From positions 1 through 64,000 of the forward strand of contig JAJEAO010000011.1 of assembly GCA_022822745.1 (NCBI GenBank): a DNA stretch of 64,000 nucleotides, given 5' to 3'. The position numbers and the translations under genes were made by a program. Position 1 is the first letter of the stretch, and each line of letters starts with the position of its first letter. Origin of the DNA: Acidobacteriota bacterium (lineage in GTDB: Bacteria; Acidobacteriota; Vicinamibacteria; Marinacidobacterales; Marinacidobacteraceae). The notes below the pieces were generated by a model. The model searched no databases, was not told the DNA's origin, and saw nothing but the letters and a program-made list of their open reading frames with translations. Below are positions 45,031-53,240 of the stretch, piece after piece.

Positions 45031-45312
45031 TCAGTCATCGCCACCGGAGGATTCCACCATCTTCAGAAACGCCGCCAGGCGCTCGTTCTCGTAGCGAACG
45101 ACATTCAGGAACAGGCTCTCGATCAGGTACCGACGCCTCTCTTCCTCGGTCATCGCATCGGCGATGTGGGTGATCTCCCCCATCATCGTCTCGTAGGTGT
45201 TGCGGAACTCGCTGCGGACCGAGACTTCCTGGTAGAGCGCCTCCAGGATGGCGAGCAGATCCCCGTCCAGCGGGATCCGGCGCCCGCCGCGCATCGTGAT
45301 GGAGCGCATCAT
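45031..45312 (-). CDS. Small helical protein coupled to a STAS protein
   Basis: A 93-aa protein from the ATG at 45312, overlapping the STAS gene stop as ATGA. It is almost entirely helical and charged: GDLLAILEALYQEVSVRSEF, RNTYETMMGEITHIADAMTE, EERRRYLIESLFLNVVRYEN, ERLAAFLKMVES. It has no recognisable domain. Its coupling to a STAS anti-sigma-factor antagonist suggests a role in the same regulatory pathway, for instance as a binding partner. This is inference. Confidence 0.75.
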   Translation of the reverse strand: MMRSITMRGGRRIPLDGDLLAILEALYQEVSVRSEFRNTYETMMGEITHIADAMTEEERRRYLIESLFLNVVRYENERLAAFLKMVESSGGDD

Positions 45313-45662
45313 CGCGCTCCCTGCTCGGCGAGCGCTTCGACACCGTTCTCCACGGTGTCGTGGATCGTCATGAACTCGTGCGCGCCGGTCATGCGCAGCA
45401 TCCGCGCCACCCGGTCTTCGAGCCCGGCGAGCATGATCCGCCCGCCCCGGTCCGTCACTCGGCGATAGAGGTCCATCAGGCAGCCGATGGCCGCCGAGTC
45501 CACGTAGTTCACCGCCGAGAAGTCCAGCACCACCCGCGGCGCCTCCTCGGGCAGGCGCTGATGCACCTGCTCGACGAAGGAGTCGAGCACGGCATACACC
45601 AGCCGCGGGCCCTCCGGGCGAAACACGGTGACGCCGGAAGCGATGCGCGTCGTGATCGTCAT
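45309..45662 (-). CDS. STAS-domain anti-sigma factor antagonist
   Basis: A 117-aa protein from the ATG at 45662 with GGGAGG upstream. The STAS fold is complete: VTVFRPEGPRLVYAVLDSFV, PRVVLDFSAVNYVDSAAIGC and YRRVTDRGGRIMLAGLEDRV. Ser56 in VDSAAIG is at the position phosphorylated in SpoIIAA/RsbV-type antagonists. Usually a HATPase anti-sigma kinase (RsbW-type) and a PP2C phosphatase complete the switch; neither is in this window. The gene follows an ECF sigma factor gene. Confidence 0.9.
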   Translation of the reverse strand: MTITTRIASGVTVFRPEGPRLVYAVLDSFVEQVHQRLPEEAPRVVLDFSAVNYVDSAAIGCLMDLYRRVTDRGGRIMLAGLEDRVARMLRMTGAHEFMTIHDTVENGVEALAEQGAR

Positions 45663-45688
45663 GCTCTTGCCTCCCTGGTCGCCGGCCA

Positions 45689-46396
45689 TCACCGGCGCCT
45701 CGGCTTGCCGTCGGCCCCCCGGGCACGGGCGGGCTTTCGGCGGGCCTGGCGGTAGCGTCGCCGCACTTCCGCCCGGCCCCGGTGGATCCGGCTTTTCACC
45801 GTGCCCCCGGGGATGCCCAGCCGATGGCTGATCTCCTCGTAGGACAGCTCCTGGAAGAACCGAAGGTGAAGCACCTCCCGCAGCCGGGGCGACAGCGCCT
45901 CGAGGGCGTCGGCGAGGTGCCGGCGAGCCTCCCGGAGTTCGACGGTGCGGCCCGGGTCCGGACCGGGATCGGCCGCCCACTGCTCCAGTTCGCCCTCGTG
46001 GGGGCGCAACCGCTGCCGTTCACGGACCCGGGAACGGTAACGGTCGATGCAGAAGTTCCGGGCCACCGAGTTGAGCCACACGACGAAGTGAGCTCGGGGG
46101 TCGAACCGGTGGAGTTGCTGGTAGAGGTGCACCACGATCTCGTGGGACAACTCCTCGGCCTCCTCGTAGCTCCCGGTGAACCGGTAGGCGACCGAGAAGA
46201 GGCGCTTCCGGTGGCGGCCGATGAGATCCCGCCACGCCGCTTCCGCGTCGATGTCCCCCGCGCGCAGCGCACGGATCGTGGCGAGGTCGAGGGCGTTCGG
46301 GTCGCCTCCGGCGGGAGTCCCGGTGGCGGCCCCGGGCCCGACGCCGGCGGAACGGCTCAGGTCTCCGGGACCTCGGGACGCCCGGCCGCCACCCAC
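45689..46396 (-). CDS. ECF-family RNA polymerase sigma factor
   Basis: About 235 aa from a GTG at 46396, overlapping the end of the upstream gene; another GTG at 46408 is possible. Sigma region 2 is RLFSVAYRFTGSYEEAEELS with HEIVVHLYQQLHRFDP and FVVWLNSVARNFCIDRYRSR. Region 4 is LSPRLREVLHLRFFQELSYE with EISHRLGIPGGTVKSRIHRG. The linker carries an acidic Pro-rich stretch (WAADPGPDPGRTVELREA), and the C-terminus is a basic tail. It has no adjacent membrane anti-sigma gene; the STAS gene downstream suggests control by partner switching instead. Confidence 0.9.
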   Translation of the reverse strand: MGGGRASRGPGDLSRSAGVGPGAATGTPAGGDPNALDLATIRALRAGDIDAEAAWRDLIGRHRKRLFSVAYRFTGSYEEAEELSHEIVVHLYQQLHRFDPRAHFVVWLNSVARNFCIDRYRSRVRERQRLRPHEGELEQWAADPGPDPGRTVELREARRHLADALEALSPRLREVLHLRFFQELSYEEISHRLGIPGGTVKSRIHRGRAEVRRRYRQARRKPARARGADGKPRRR

Positions 46397-47184
46397 GCCG
46401 TGTACCACAGGCTCGCCGCGTCGCCCGCCGCGCCGGACAGCAGGGAGTTCACGAGCGGGCCGAGCTCCCGCCACATGTTGTCCATGTAGAAGCGGTCGTA
46501 CCCGGCGACGCCGCGGCGGGACATGGAGTCCACGAACGTGATGTTGTCCACCCACACGTGCGCCTTGAGCGGGAGCGAGCGCATGTATTCCTCCGGACGA
46601 TCCAGATAGAGGCCGGCGGAGTCGTCCACCCGGAGATCATTGGCGAAGGTCTCGAGGAGCTGGGTGTCGAAACGCCGGGCGAGCCCGTCCTGCTCGGTCG
46701 GCTGGCCATCCCCCGCGGCCGAGATGTTGGGCGGCGTGCTGATTTCCCCCACGAGCCACGAGACATCGGCCGCCAGACCGAGAACCTCGTCGAAGGCGCC
46801 CTCCCGGAACGCCTCCACGAGCTCGGCCCAGGTTTCGAGGAGGCGGTAGAGCGCGTCCCCGTTCGCGGTGATCTCTTCCTCGGAGAACCGCCGCCCGGCG
46901 AGCTCGCGGGTGACCGGGACATCCCAGAACGGGAACGCGTCGTAGCTCTCGAGATGGAAGTGCGCCGGGTTGCGCCCGCGCCCGGGATCCTCGAGCTCCT
47001 CGAAGAAGTCCTCCTCGCGGTCCTCGAAGAACTCCTTCAGCGGATCCCGCAGCGACTCGATGGCCTTCTCGCCGATGCGTCGGTGCCCCTCGGGCCCCCA
47101 GGCCGCCGCCGGCGCCCCCACCGCGACGGCCACCAGCGCAGCCGCCGCCCCTGCGAGTCGCCGATCGGGTCGTGAGAATCGCAA
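46357..47184 (-). CDS. Secreted S1/P1-nuclease-like (zinc phospholipase C fold) protein, degenerate site
   Basis: A 275-aa protein with a signal peptide (RLAGAAAALVAVAVGAPAAA) directly followed by WGPEGHRRIGEKAIESL, matching the mature N-terminus WGxxGH of S1/P1 nucleases, in which the Trp amine and His bind zinc. The central block AADVSWLVGEISTPPNIS aligns with the family motif 'LsHlvGDiHQPLH', but His, Asp and the last His are Trp, Glu and Asn. HFHLESYDAFPFW provides other possible ligands. Catalysis is therefore doubtful. It is first in the transcript with the ECF sigma gene, which it overlaps. Confidence 0.7.
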   Translation of the reverse strand: MRFSRPDRRLAGAAAALVAVAVGAPAAAWGPEGHRRIGEKAIESLRDPLKEFFEDREEDFFEELEDPGRGRNPAHFHLESYDAFPFWDVPVTRELAGRRFSEEEITANGDALYRLLETWAELVEAFREGAFDEVLGLAADVSWLVGEISTPPNISAAGDGQPTEQDGLARRFDTQLLETFANDLRVDDSAGLYLDRPEEYMRSLPLKAHVWVDNITFVDSMSRRGVAGYDRFYMDNMWRELGPLVNSLLSGAAGDAASLWYTAWVAAGRPEVPET

Positions 47185-47473
47185 GGCTCGTCCGGCGGCC
47201 GGCCACCGACCGCGAAGTTCGGGATTCTAGACGGGCCGGGGTTTCTCCTGTCCGGCGCGGAGGCGCGACGGCCTCCCCGGTACGCTCCGCCCGCCGTGAC
47301 GAACGCCGCCCCCCTCGCCCCCGGCGCCCGCGTCGTCATCCGGGACGCCGAGTGGATCCTCCGCCGGGTGGATCGCTCCCGCTCCGCAGGAGTCATGCCT
47401 TCTCGATCCCGCTCTGGTCGACGTCATGTTGCTTGACCGAGTGCGTCGGCGGATCCCCGCGACGGGCCCGGCG
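47185..47473. other. Divergent intergenic region, no gene
   Basis: About 290 bases between the S1/P1-like gene (-) and a hypothetical gene (+). Open frames here have no recognisable protein pattern. Promoters for both directions are expected, but none could be picked out with confidence. Confidence 0.4.
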
Positions 47474-47947
47474 ATGAGTCAGGACCCCGACGCTTCCCGG
47501 CGCGCGTGGCCGTCATCCCCGCCCCCATCCGCTTCGAGACCCGATCGCGTCGAAGAAGCGGATCGTCGGGATCCAGGGGCCGGATGGCTTCCCGCAGCCC
47601 TCGCCGAACTGGACGCGCTCGACGAGGACATCGCGGAGGACGGCCTGCCACCGATCGGTCCGGCGGCTCGGTCGGCGGCCCGCGACCTGCTGCTCGCACT
47701 CCGTGAGCACACGGTGGCGTCGGTCGTGTACCCCACCGAGGACGCTGAAATCGCCATCTACTTCAGACCGCCGCGAATTCCGGCTTCGGTGACCGTGCGT
47801 ATCGAGGACGATGGCGGCGCGTCCTGGTCCGCGCTCGTTCCCGGCCATTATGCCAACGGCCGATGTGAGGATCTGGCCGAACTTCCGCTGGGTGTTCTGA
47901 ACCGGTCGCTCGAAGCGCTGTCCGGCCTGTCGGAATCGGCCAGTTGA
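47474..47947 (+). CDS. Hypothetical protein
   Basis: A 157-aa protein from the ATG at 47474; an ATG at 47426 is an alternative. The Pro/Ser-rich N-terminal 40 residues look disordered. The rest is a compact alpha-beta domain: AALAELDALDEDIAEDGLPP, ARSAARDLLLALREHTVASV, VYPTEDAEIAIYFRPPRIPA, SVTVRIEDDGGASWSALVPG, and a helix RCEDLAELPLGVLNRSLEAL. Similar short proteins are frequent companions of unknown partner genes in GC-rich genomes, but I do not recognise a named family. It has no clear partner downstream. Confidence 0.65.
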   Translation: MSQDPDASRRAWPSSPPPSASRPDRVEEADRRDPGAGWLPAALAELDALDEDIAEDGLPPIGPAARSAARDLLLALREHTVASVVYPTEDAEIAIYFRPPRIPASVTVRIEDDGGASWSALVPGHYANGRCEDLAELPLGVLNRSLEALSGLSESAS

Positions 47948-48281
47948 CCCGCCTCCGAGACCCGCGCGGTTCGGCCAGCTCGGCCATGGCGTTGTCGCCA
48001 GCGCGGCGGCCAGCCGCCCGGCGAACTCCTCCTGCGCGATGTCTTCCTCGAGCGGATCCCGGGCTCCTCGACCGCGGTAGATCAAATGGACCTGGCGCGC
48101 TGTGCCGGCCGGGGCGATGCCAGCCCTCGACTACAGGTTGAGGTGTAGTGCCACAGCCGCCCGCGTCGCGTCGTAACTCTCTCGACTACAACGAGTTGCA
48201 AATTCGAACTGTCGAAGATGAGCCGGGTGGAGGGGGCATGGCGCGGCGAGGACGCGTCGCGTTTCCCCGGCGTGATGGCGA
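47948..48281. other. Gene-poor stretch between convergent genes
   Basis: About 330 bases. A minus-strand open frame begins with a plausible MIYRGRGARDPLEEDIAQEE near 48085 but runs into non-protein-like sequence and then lies antisense to the hypothetical gene. It could be a decayed gene fragment. Nothing further is supported. Confidence 0.4.
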
Positions 48282-49847
48282 TCAGGCGGGTTCGGCGCGC
48301 ACTGCGAGGAGGTTGCGTTCCTCGCGGCCGAACACGGCGCCGATCCGGTGGATCGGTTCGCCGCGAGGGCGGTACTTCTCGGCGTAGCCTCGGTCCCGGA
48401 TCTGCCGCATCGCCCGCGCCAAGGCCGTGTCGGCGTCCTCCCCGTCCTCCGCCATCTTGAATTCGAAGACGAACACCTGCCCTTCGTGGAGCAGGACCAT
48501 GTCGGCCCGGCCACGATGGGAGGCCTCCTCCACCCGAACCTCCATCCCGATCGCCTGGAAGCAGGCGTAGAGCATCCCGGCGTACCACGCCTCGTAGCGA
48601 GCGAGTTCCGGACGGCTCTGCCACTGGTAAGGGACTCCGGCGAAGAAACTCTGCAGCCGGGCGGCGAAACCGTCGAAGTCGTTCTCTGCCAGCATCCGGC
48701 ACAGCGCCCGGCCATCACTCGACACTTCCGCGCGGCCGGAACTGACGTGTTGAAGAAGACTGCTGTTCAGGCTGTAGCGGACCTCGAGATTCGGATAGTC
48801 GAGTGTGAACAGGGTCTGCGGTCCGAACCTCTCCTCGGCAGCGATCGTGAGGTAGCCGGTCTGGAACAGCAGGGCGTCGAGACGCATGTCATCCACATCG
48901 AACTTCGAGAGCAGGTTCGCATCGGAGACCCGGTTCTCGAGTTCCAGCGTGTTCACTCGCCTGTCCATCATCAGGGGGAACAGGAAGCTGGGGGAACCGG
49001 TCTGGTACCAGTAGGGCTGGAACTCCCGACTGTCGAAGTGGAGAAGGATGTCGAAGGGGTTGTACACCTTCTCTCGACCGCGCCAGTGATAGCCGTTGTA
49101 CCAGCGCCGGATCCCCTCCCGATCGAGCCCGGTCAACTCCGGCGCGAAAGTCGCATCGAGATCCCCGTCGGTGTAGCCGCAGAGCGTGGCGTAGCGCGGA
49201 TCGAGGCTGAGATCCTTGAGGTTGTTCAGGCCCGAGAACAGGCTCACCTTGGAGAACATGCTGATCCCGGTCACGAAGACGAACCGGACATGCTCGGCGC
49301 TGCCCTTCATGATGCCGTAGAAGCCCCGAAGTATCTCCCGGTTCGCTTTCGCCAGCGCTGGCTTCCGGAGCGCATCCAGGATCGGCTTGTCGTACTCGTC
49401 CACGAGCACGACGACCCGTTTGCCCGTTCGGCGATGAAGCCGGTACAGCAGGTCGGTGAGGTGTTCGGGAGCGCGATCCGAGGTCGAACCCGGGTCGAGC
49501 CCCGAAGCGCGCTCGGCGATCTCCAGTTGCTTGCGGATGTTGCCCTCGAGGTCTCCCTCCTCCGTGTACCGCCCGTCGAAGCTCAGGCGCAGGACCGGAT
49601 ACGTGTTGTCCCAGTTCCAGTGCTTGTGGATGTCCAGCCCCCGGAAGAGCGGCTCGCTGCCGGCGAACAGCTCGCGGAGCGTGTCGATCAGGAGGCTCTT
49701 CCCGAAGCGCCGGGGACGGGAGAGGAAGTAGTAGTCGCCCCGGTCGGTCAGCTCCCGGATGAGGGGCGTCTTGTCAACGTAGTAGCAGTCCGTCTCCCGG
49801 AGCCTGCGGAACGACTGGAGGCCGATGGGGAGGCGACGGCGTTTCAT
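48282..49847 (-). CDS. AAA-ATPase-like/PD-(D/E)xK nuclease protein (DUF1703)
   Basis: A 521-aa protein from the ATG at 49847. The N-terminal AAA-ATPase_like domain begins LPIGLQSFRRLRETDCYYVD with KTPLIREL, Walker A FLSRPRRFGKSLLIDTL, Walker B VVVLVDEYDKPI and sensor FVFVTGISMFSKVSLFS. The C-terminal PD-(D/E)xK-like nuclease domain shows EVRVEEASHRGRADMVLLHE and QVFVFEFKM, with Asp in RADM and Glu/Lys in EFK. This two-part family is large and mobile, often in many copies per genome, with no proven function; defence or element-linked roles have been suggested. Length is typical. Confidence 0.92.
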   Translation of the reverse strand: MKRRRLPIGLQSFRRLRETDCYYVDKTPLIRELTDRGDYYFLSRPRRFGKSLLIDTLRELFAGSEPLFRGLDIHKHWNWDNTYPVLRLSFDGRYTEEGDLEGNIRKQLEIAERASGLDPGSTSDRAPEHLTDLLYRLHRRTGKRVVVLVDEYDKPILDALRKPALAKANREILRGFYGIMKGSAEHVRFVFVTGISMFSKVSLFSGLNNLKDLSLDPRYATLCGYTDGDLDATFAPELTGLDREGIRRWYNGYHWRGREKVYNPFDILLHFDSREFQPYWYQTGSPSFLFPLMMDRRVNTLELENRVSDANLLSKFDVDDMRLDALLFQTGYLTIAAEERFGPQTLFTLDYPNLEVRYSLNSSLLQHVSSGRAEVSSDGRALCRMLAENDFDGFAARLQSFFAGVPYQWQSRPELARYEAWYAGMLYACFQAIGMEVRVEEASHRGRADMVLLHEGQVFVFEFKMAEDGEDADTALARAMRQIRDRGYAEKYRPRGEPIHRIGAVFGREERNLLAVRAEPA

Positions 49848-49905
49848 GGGCTTTCCGGCAACGCTACCACGCTCTCCCGCTGCCGACGCTCTGGCTGGAA
49901 GCCCT

Positions 49906-50751
49906 TCACACGCCGGGGGTTCCGCCACGCGCGAAGGTGAGAACGGAGACCGGGCCGGCGCCCGCGGCGAGGATCGCCCGGGTCGCGGCCCCGGCGGTGC
50001 TGCCGGTCGTCAGCACGTCGTCCACGAGCAGCAGCGGTCGTCCGACGAGGCTCGGCGCCAGTGTGCGCGTGCGGAAGACGCCGCGCACGTTCCGGCGGCG
50101 GCGCGCCGGGGTGACGGTGGTCTGCGGCGGGGAGTGGCGCCTTCGCAGGACGGAGGCCTCGATCGGGAGTCGCAACCGTTCCGCGACGCCCTCGGCGATG
50201 GACTGCGCCGGGTTGAAGCCGCGGCGGATGCGCCGCCACATCGGCGCCGGCATCGGAATCACGGCCACCGGCGGGCGCTCCGCTTCGGGCGGCAGCCCGG
50301 GCTCGGCCACGAGCGCATCTTCGGCGTCGGGCTCGGTAGTCGGATCCTCCGCCGCCGGATTCCGGAAGACCATCTCCCACGTCGTGGCCGCGGCGGCCGC
50401 GAGCAGCGCGGCGATCGGCTCCCGCCTCCGGTACTTCAACTCCACGACCGCGCGTCGGACCCGCCCTTCGTAGGGCGCCGCCGCGACCGCCCGGACCCAC
50501 GGCGGCGGATCGTTCCGGCACCGGCCGCACATCTCGGGCACGCGGAAATCGGCGCACCGCGGACAGGCGGCGAAGCGGGAGGGGACGATCAGTCGGGTCC
50601 GGCAATCGGCGCACACCGGCCCCCGCAGCGGATCCCGGAGCGGCTCGTCGCAGATGCAGCAGGGGCCCGGAACCAGGAGCTGCCCGAGGCCCTGTCGGAT
50701 GCGGGAAACCGGGTCCGACCGAAGCAGAGTCGCCGGTCGCCCGCCGTTCAC
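49906..50751 (-). CDS. comF: ComF-family phosphoribosyltransferase-like protein
   Basis: A 281-aa protein from a GTG at 50751 overlapping the upstream stop (GTGA). The N-terminal zinc ribbon has four CxxC pairs (CCIC, CADC, CPRC, CGRC). The phosphoribosyltransferase fold follows: YEGRVRRAVVELKYRRREPI, VIPMPAPMWRRIRRGFNPAQ, SPPQTTVTPARRRRNVRGVF and the PRPP loop LLLVDDVLTTGSTAGAA. ComF is needed for DNA uptake in transformable bacteria; other members serve salvage pathways. An acidic linker (NPAAEDPTTEPDAEDALVAE) is inserted in the middle. Together with the ComEA-like gene at 3 kb it hints at competence. Confidence 0.9.
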   Translation of the reverse strand: MNGGRPATLLRSDPVSRIRQGLGQLLVPGPCCICDEPLRDPLRGPVCADCRTRLIVPSRFAACPRCADFRVPEMCGRCRNDPPPWVRAVAAAPYEGRVRRAVVELKYRRREPIAALLAAAAATTWEMVFRNPAAEDPTTEPDAEDALVAEPGLPPEAERPPVAVIPMPAPMWRRIRRGFNPAQSIAEGVAERLRLPIEASVLRRRHSPPQTTVTPARRRRNVRGVFRTRTLAPSLVGRPLLLVDDVLTTGSTAGAATRAILAAGAGPVSVLTFARGGTPGV

Positions 50752-52109
50752 ACGACCGGAGCCGTGGCGGTGGCGACCGGCTCGGCCGCGGCGCGCGGCG
50801 GGCCGAGTTCGAGAGCGACGGTCCCGAAAGCCCCGCAACGGTCGCAGGCGTCCTTCCACTCGGCGTGGCGTTCGCCGCACTCCGAACAGGCGAACTCGGC
50901 GGCCAGCGACGGCGCGCGGGCGATCACCTGTCGAGCGCGCGCCACCGCGCCGGCGAGGTCGCCGCGGCTCTCGAGGATGCGCGTCAGGCGGGCGCCCACG
51001 GCCGGGGAGTCGGCCGCCGACAGTCCGGCGAGCGCGCCGGCGGCCTCGTCGAGCATGAACAGACGGTCGTAGAGCGCGCCGAGCAGGTAGCGCGAATTCC
51101 GGGAGGCCCGGCCTCCCGAAGAGCGGGTTTCCGCGATCGCCCGCTTCCAGACGGTGATGGCGTCCTCGGGACAGGTCTGGTCGAGGTAGTAGTCCTGGAG
51201 CGCGATGAGCGGGGCCATCGCCCGGGTCTCCGTGAAACCGCGACGCCACGCCTCCACCGCGGCCCGCTCGTTCCCGGCCCCGAGATAGGCCTTGCCCAGC
51301 CGGACCCACGCGGGCGCCGCGCCCGGATCCTCGTCGAGGACCGCCCGGAACACCCGCGCGGCCTCGACCGCCTCGCCGCGGTCGAGGAGCTGGACCCCGA
51401 GGGCGTGCCGAAGCGCCAACGCCCGCCGCTCCTCCGCGGGTCTCCCGGAGCCGGGCGTGACCGAGAGGAGTCGCTGCTGGACCTGCAGAGCGGCGCGGGC
51501 GTCTCCGGCGGCGGTGAGGAGATCGCGAAGCTGACCGAGCGCCGACGCCGGAGGCTCGGCGTCCTCGGCGATCGTCTTCTCGAGCAGGTCGCGGGCGCGC
51601 CCCGGCTGCCCGTTCGCCGCCAGCGCTTCGGCCAGCGCGTAGGCGAGGCCGGTGTCTCCCCGGTCGTCTTCGACCGCTTCCTCCAGCGCCGCGACGGCCT
51701 CGCTCCAGCGCCCGATCCGCATCAGGCACTCCGCCTTCCGTCGGAGCGTCTCCCGGTCGGCTCCGGCGTACTCCTCCGCCGCCTCCAGGCTCAGCAGCGC
51801 CTTCTCGAAACGGCCGGACGCCATCTCCTCCACGCCCTCCCGGAAGAGCCGGTCGCCTTCGTCGAGGTCCCTCTGCCCGCGGCGGAGGCGGCGCTCGCGA
51901 ACCAGCCGACGGATTCGCCCGGCGCCGTCGAAGGCGAGGGCCACCGCCGCGCCGAGGCCCACGCCGCCCAGCATCACCTTCCAGAGCTCCACCCGGATCG
52001 GCAGGAACAGCGGGATCCGCACGGTCACGAGCTGCCCGTTTCCCCCCACGACCAGCAGCCCGAACGCCGCGGTCACCAGGATGCCGACGAAGAACAGCAG
52101 GAAGCGCAT
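50748..52109 (-). CDS. LapA-LapB (YciS-YciM)-like fusion: membrane TPR protein with rubredoxin-type end
   Basis: A 453-aa protein. Two N-terminal membrane segments (RFLLFFVGILVTAAFGLLVV; VMLGGVGLGAAVALAF) separated by a short loop resemble LapA (YciS). They are followed by TPR units: FREGVEEMASGRFEKALLSL, LMRIGRWSEAVAALEEAVED, LAYALAEALAANGQPGRARD, VFRAVLDEDPGAAPAWVRLG. The C-terminus has two Cys pairs, CSECGERHAEWKDACDRCG, as in the rubredoxin-like knuckle of LapB (YciM). In E. coli the LapA and LapB proteins are separate and LapB controls LpxC turnover and LPS assembly. Here they appear as one chain. A role in envelope control is inference. Confidence 0.82.
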   Translation of the reverse strand: MRFLLFFVGILVTAAFGLLVVGGNGQLVTVRIPLFLPIRVELWKVMLGGVGLGAAVALAFDGAGRIRRLVRERRLRRGQRDLDEGDRLFREGVEEMASGRFEKALLSLEAAEEYAGADRETLRRKAECLMRIGRWSEAVAALEEAVEDDRGDTGLAYALAEALAANGQPGRARDLLEKTIAEDAEPPASALGQLRDLLTAAGDARAALQVQQRLLSVTPGSGRPAEERRALALRHALGVQLLDRGEAVEAARVFRAVLDEDPGAAPAWVRLGKAYLGAGNERAAVEAWRRGFTETRAMAPLIALQDYYLDQTCPEDAITVWKRAIAETRSSGGRASRNSRYLLGALYDRLFMLDEAAGALAGLSAADSPAVGARLTRILESRGDLAGAVARARQVIARAPSLAAEFACSECGERHAEWKDACDRCGAFGTVALELGPPRAAAEPVATATAPVV

Positions 52110-52140
52110 GGGGCGTCGCGGTCGGGGCCGCTCCCGGATT

Positions 52141-52560
52141 CTACGCGGGGTCGGGGGCGCGAGTCGGGGGCGGATTCGGAGGCGTCGAGGGGGGTTCCGG
52201 AGCCCACCGCGGCGCGTCTCCCCACAACCTCTCGAGCTGGTAGTACTCGCGGTGCTCGGGGGAGAAGATGTGGACGACGAAGTCCACGTAGTCCGCCAGC
52301 AGCCAGCCCCCGGCGGGGCTTCCCTCGATGTGCGTGGGCTTCCGACGGGCCTCTTCGAGCAGGCCGCGCCGGATCGCCTCCACGACCGTCTGACGCCTCC
52401 GCTCGGACGAAGCGGTCGCGATCACGAAGAAATCCGTGAAGCCGGCGAGTTCGCGGAGGTCGAGGACCAGCACGTTCTCGGCGCGTTCGGCGAGCGCCGT
52501 GGCGGCGGCGAAACGGGCTTCGCGCTCGGACCGGGACAGTGCGGATCCCTCGGTGGTCAT
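52141..52560 (-). CDS. rsfS: Ribosomal silencing factor RsfS
   Basis: A 139-aa protein overlapping nadD by 4 bases. RsfS (YbeB/Iojap) binds L14 on the large subunit and blocks subunit joining in starved cells. Seen are AENVLVLDLRELAGFTDFFV, IATASSERRRQTVVEAI, HIEGSPAGGWLLADYVDFVV and HIFSPEHREYYQLERLWGDA, the family core. A Pro-rich C-terminal tail of about 25 residues is extra. Confidence 0.95.
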   Translation of the reverse strand: MTTEGSALSRSEREARFAAATALAERAENVLVLDLRELAGFTDFFVIATASSERRRQTVVEAIRRGLLEEARRKPTHIEGSPAGGWLLADYVDFVVHIFSPEHREYYQLERLWGDAPRWAPEPPSTPPNPPPTRAPDPA

Positions 52561-53240
52561 CGGTAATGTCCCTGTTCGCCGATCCGCGAGAAGACCGGCG
52601 GCGGCATCAGCCCCCCGACCGGGAGGCGAGCGTCGAGTCGGGCGCGGATCGCCCGGGAGGACGGGTCTGGCAGCGGGACTTCGAGGGCGAAGATCCGGGG
52701 CGGGACGAGAGGGGCGTCGAGGTTCCGCGTGATCCGGTTCCGAAGCGCCTTCGGGACGACTTCGAGCGCCTCGGTCAGGGGGTGGCCGGGACGGGAGACG
52801 ACGACGACCGGGTGGCGTTCGAGCAGGTCGCGGTAGCGGCGCCAGGTCCGGATCTCCCGGAACGCGTCGCTCCCGACGACGAAGACGACCCGCGCCGCGC
52901 CGTCGGGGGTCGGCGGGCGCTCGCCGGCGATCTGGTCGAGCGTGTCAATGGTCCACGATGGCCCCGATCGCTCCAGTTCGACCGGGCTCGCGACGAGTCG
53001 CGCCCGGCCGTGGATCGCGTCCCGGACCATCCGGAGGCGGGCTTCGGCGCTCACGCTCGGGGCCACGGGGCGGTGAGGGGGCGTCGCCGCCGGGATGAGC
53101 CACACCTCCTCGACCCCCATCCGATCGCGCACGGCTTCGGCGGCGCGCACATGGCCCCAGTGCGGCGGGTCGAACGTCCCCCCGAAGACGGCGATGACGC
53201 CCGGACGACGGGCGGCGGCTGGCGGCGAGGGCCCCTTCAA
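52557..53240 (-). CDS. nadD: Nicotinate-mononucleotide adenylyltransferase NadD
   Basis: A 227-aa protein from a TTG at 53240 that overlaps the obg stop (TTGA); no closer ATG or GTG precedes the first strand. It makes nicotinic acid adenine dinucleotide in NAD synthesis. The nucleotidyltransferase motif VIAVFGGTFDPPHWGHVRAA is followed by VWLIPAATPPHRP, VVFVVGSDAFREIRTWRR and, near the C-terminus, the ISSTxIR-like DPSSRAIRARLDARLP. The length is normal. Confidence 0.95.
   Translation of the reverse strand: MKGPSPPAAARRPGVIAVFGGTFDPPHWGHVRAAEAVRDRMGVEEVWLIPAATPPHRPVAPSVSAEARLRMVRDAIHGRARLVASPVELERSGPSWTIDTLDQIAGERPPTPDGAARVVFVVGSDAFREIRTWRRYRDLLERHPVVVVSRPGHPLTEALEVVPKALRNRITRNLDAPLVPPRIFALEVPLPDPSSRAIRARLDARLPVGGLMPPPVFSRIGEQGHYR

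Noticed and set aside
47513..48085. Minus-strand frame starting MIYRGRGARDPLEEDIAQEE
   Set aside because: The first 30 residues look protein-like, but the remainder is antisense to the hypothetical gene at 47474-47947. At most it is a decayed fragment.
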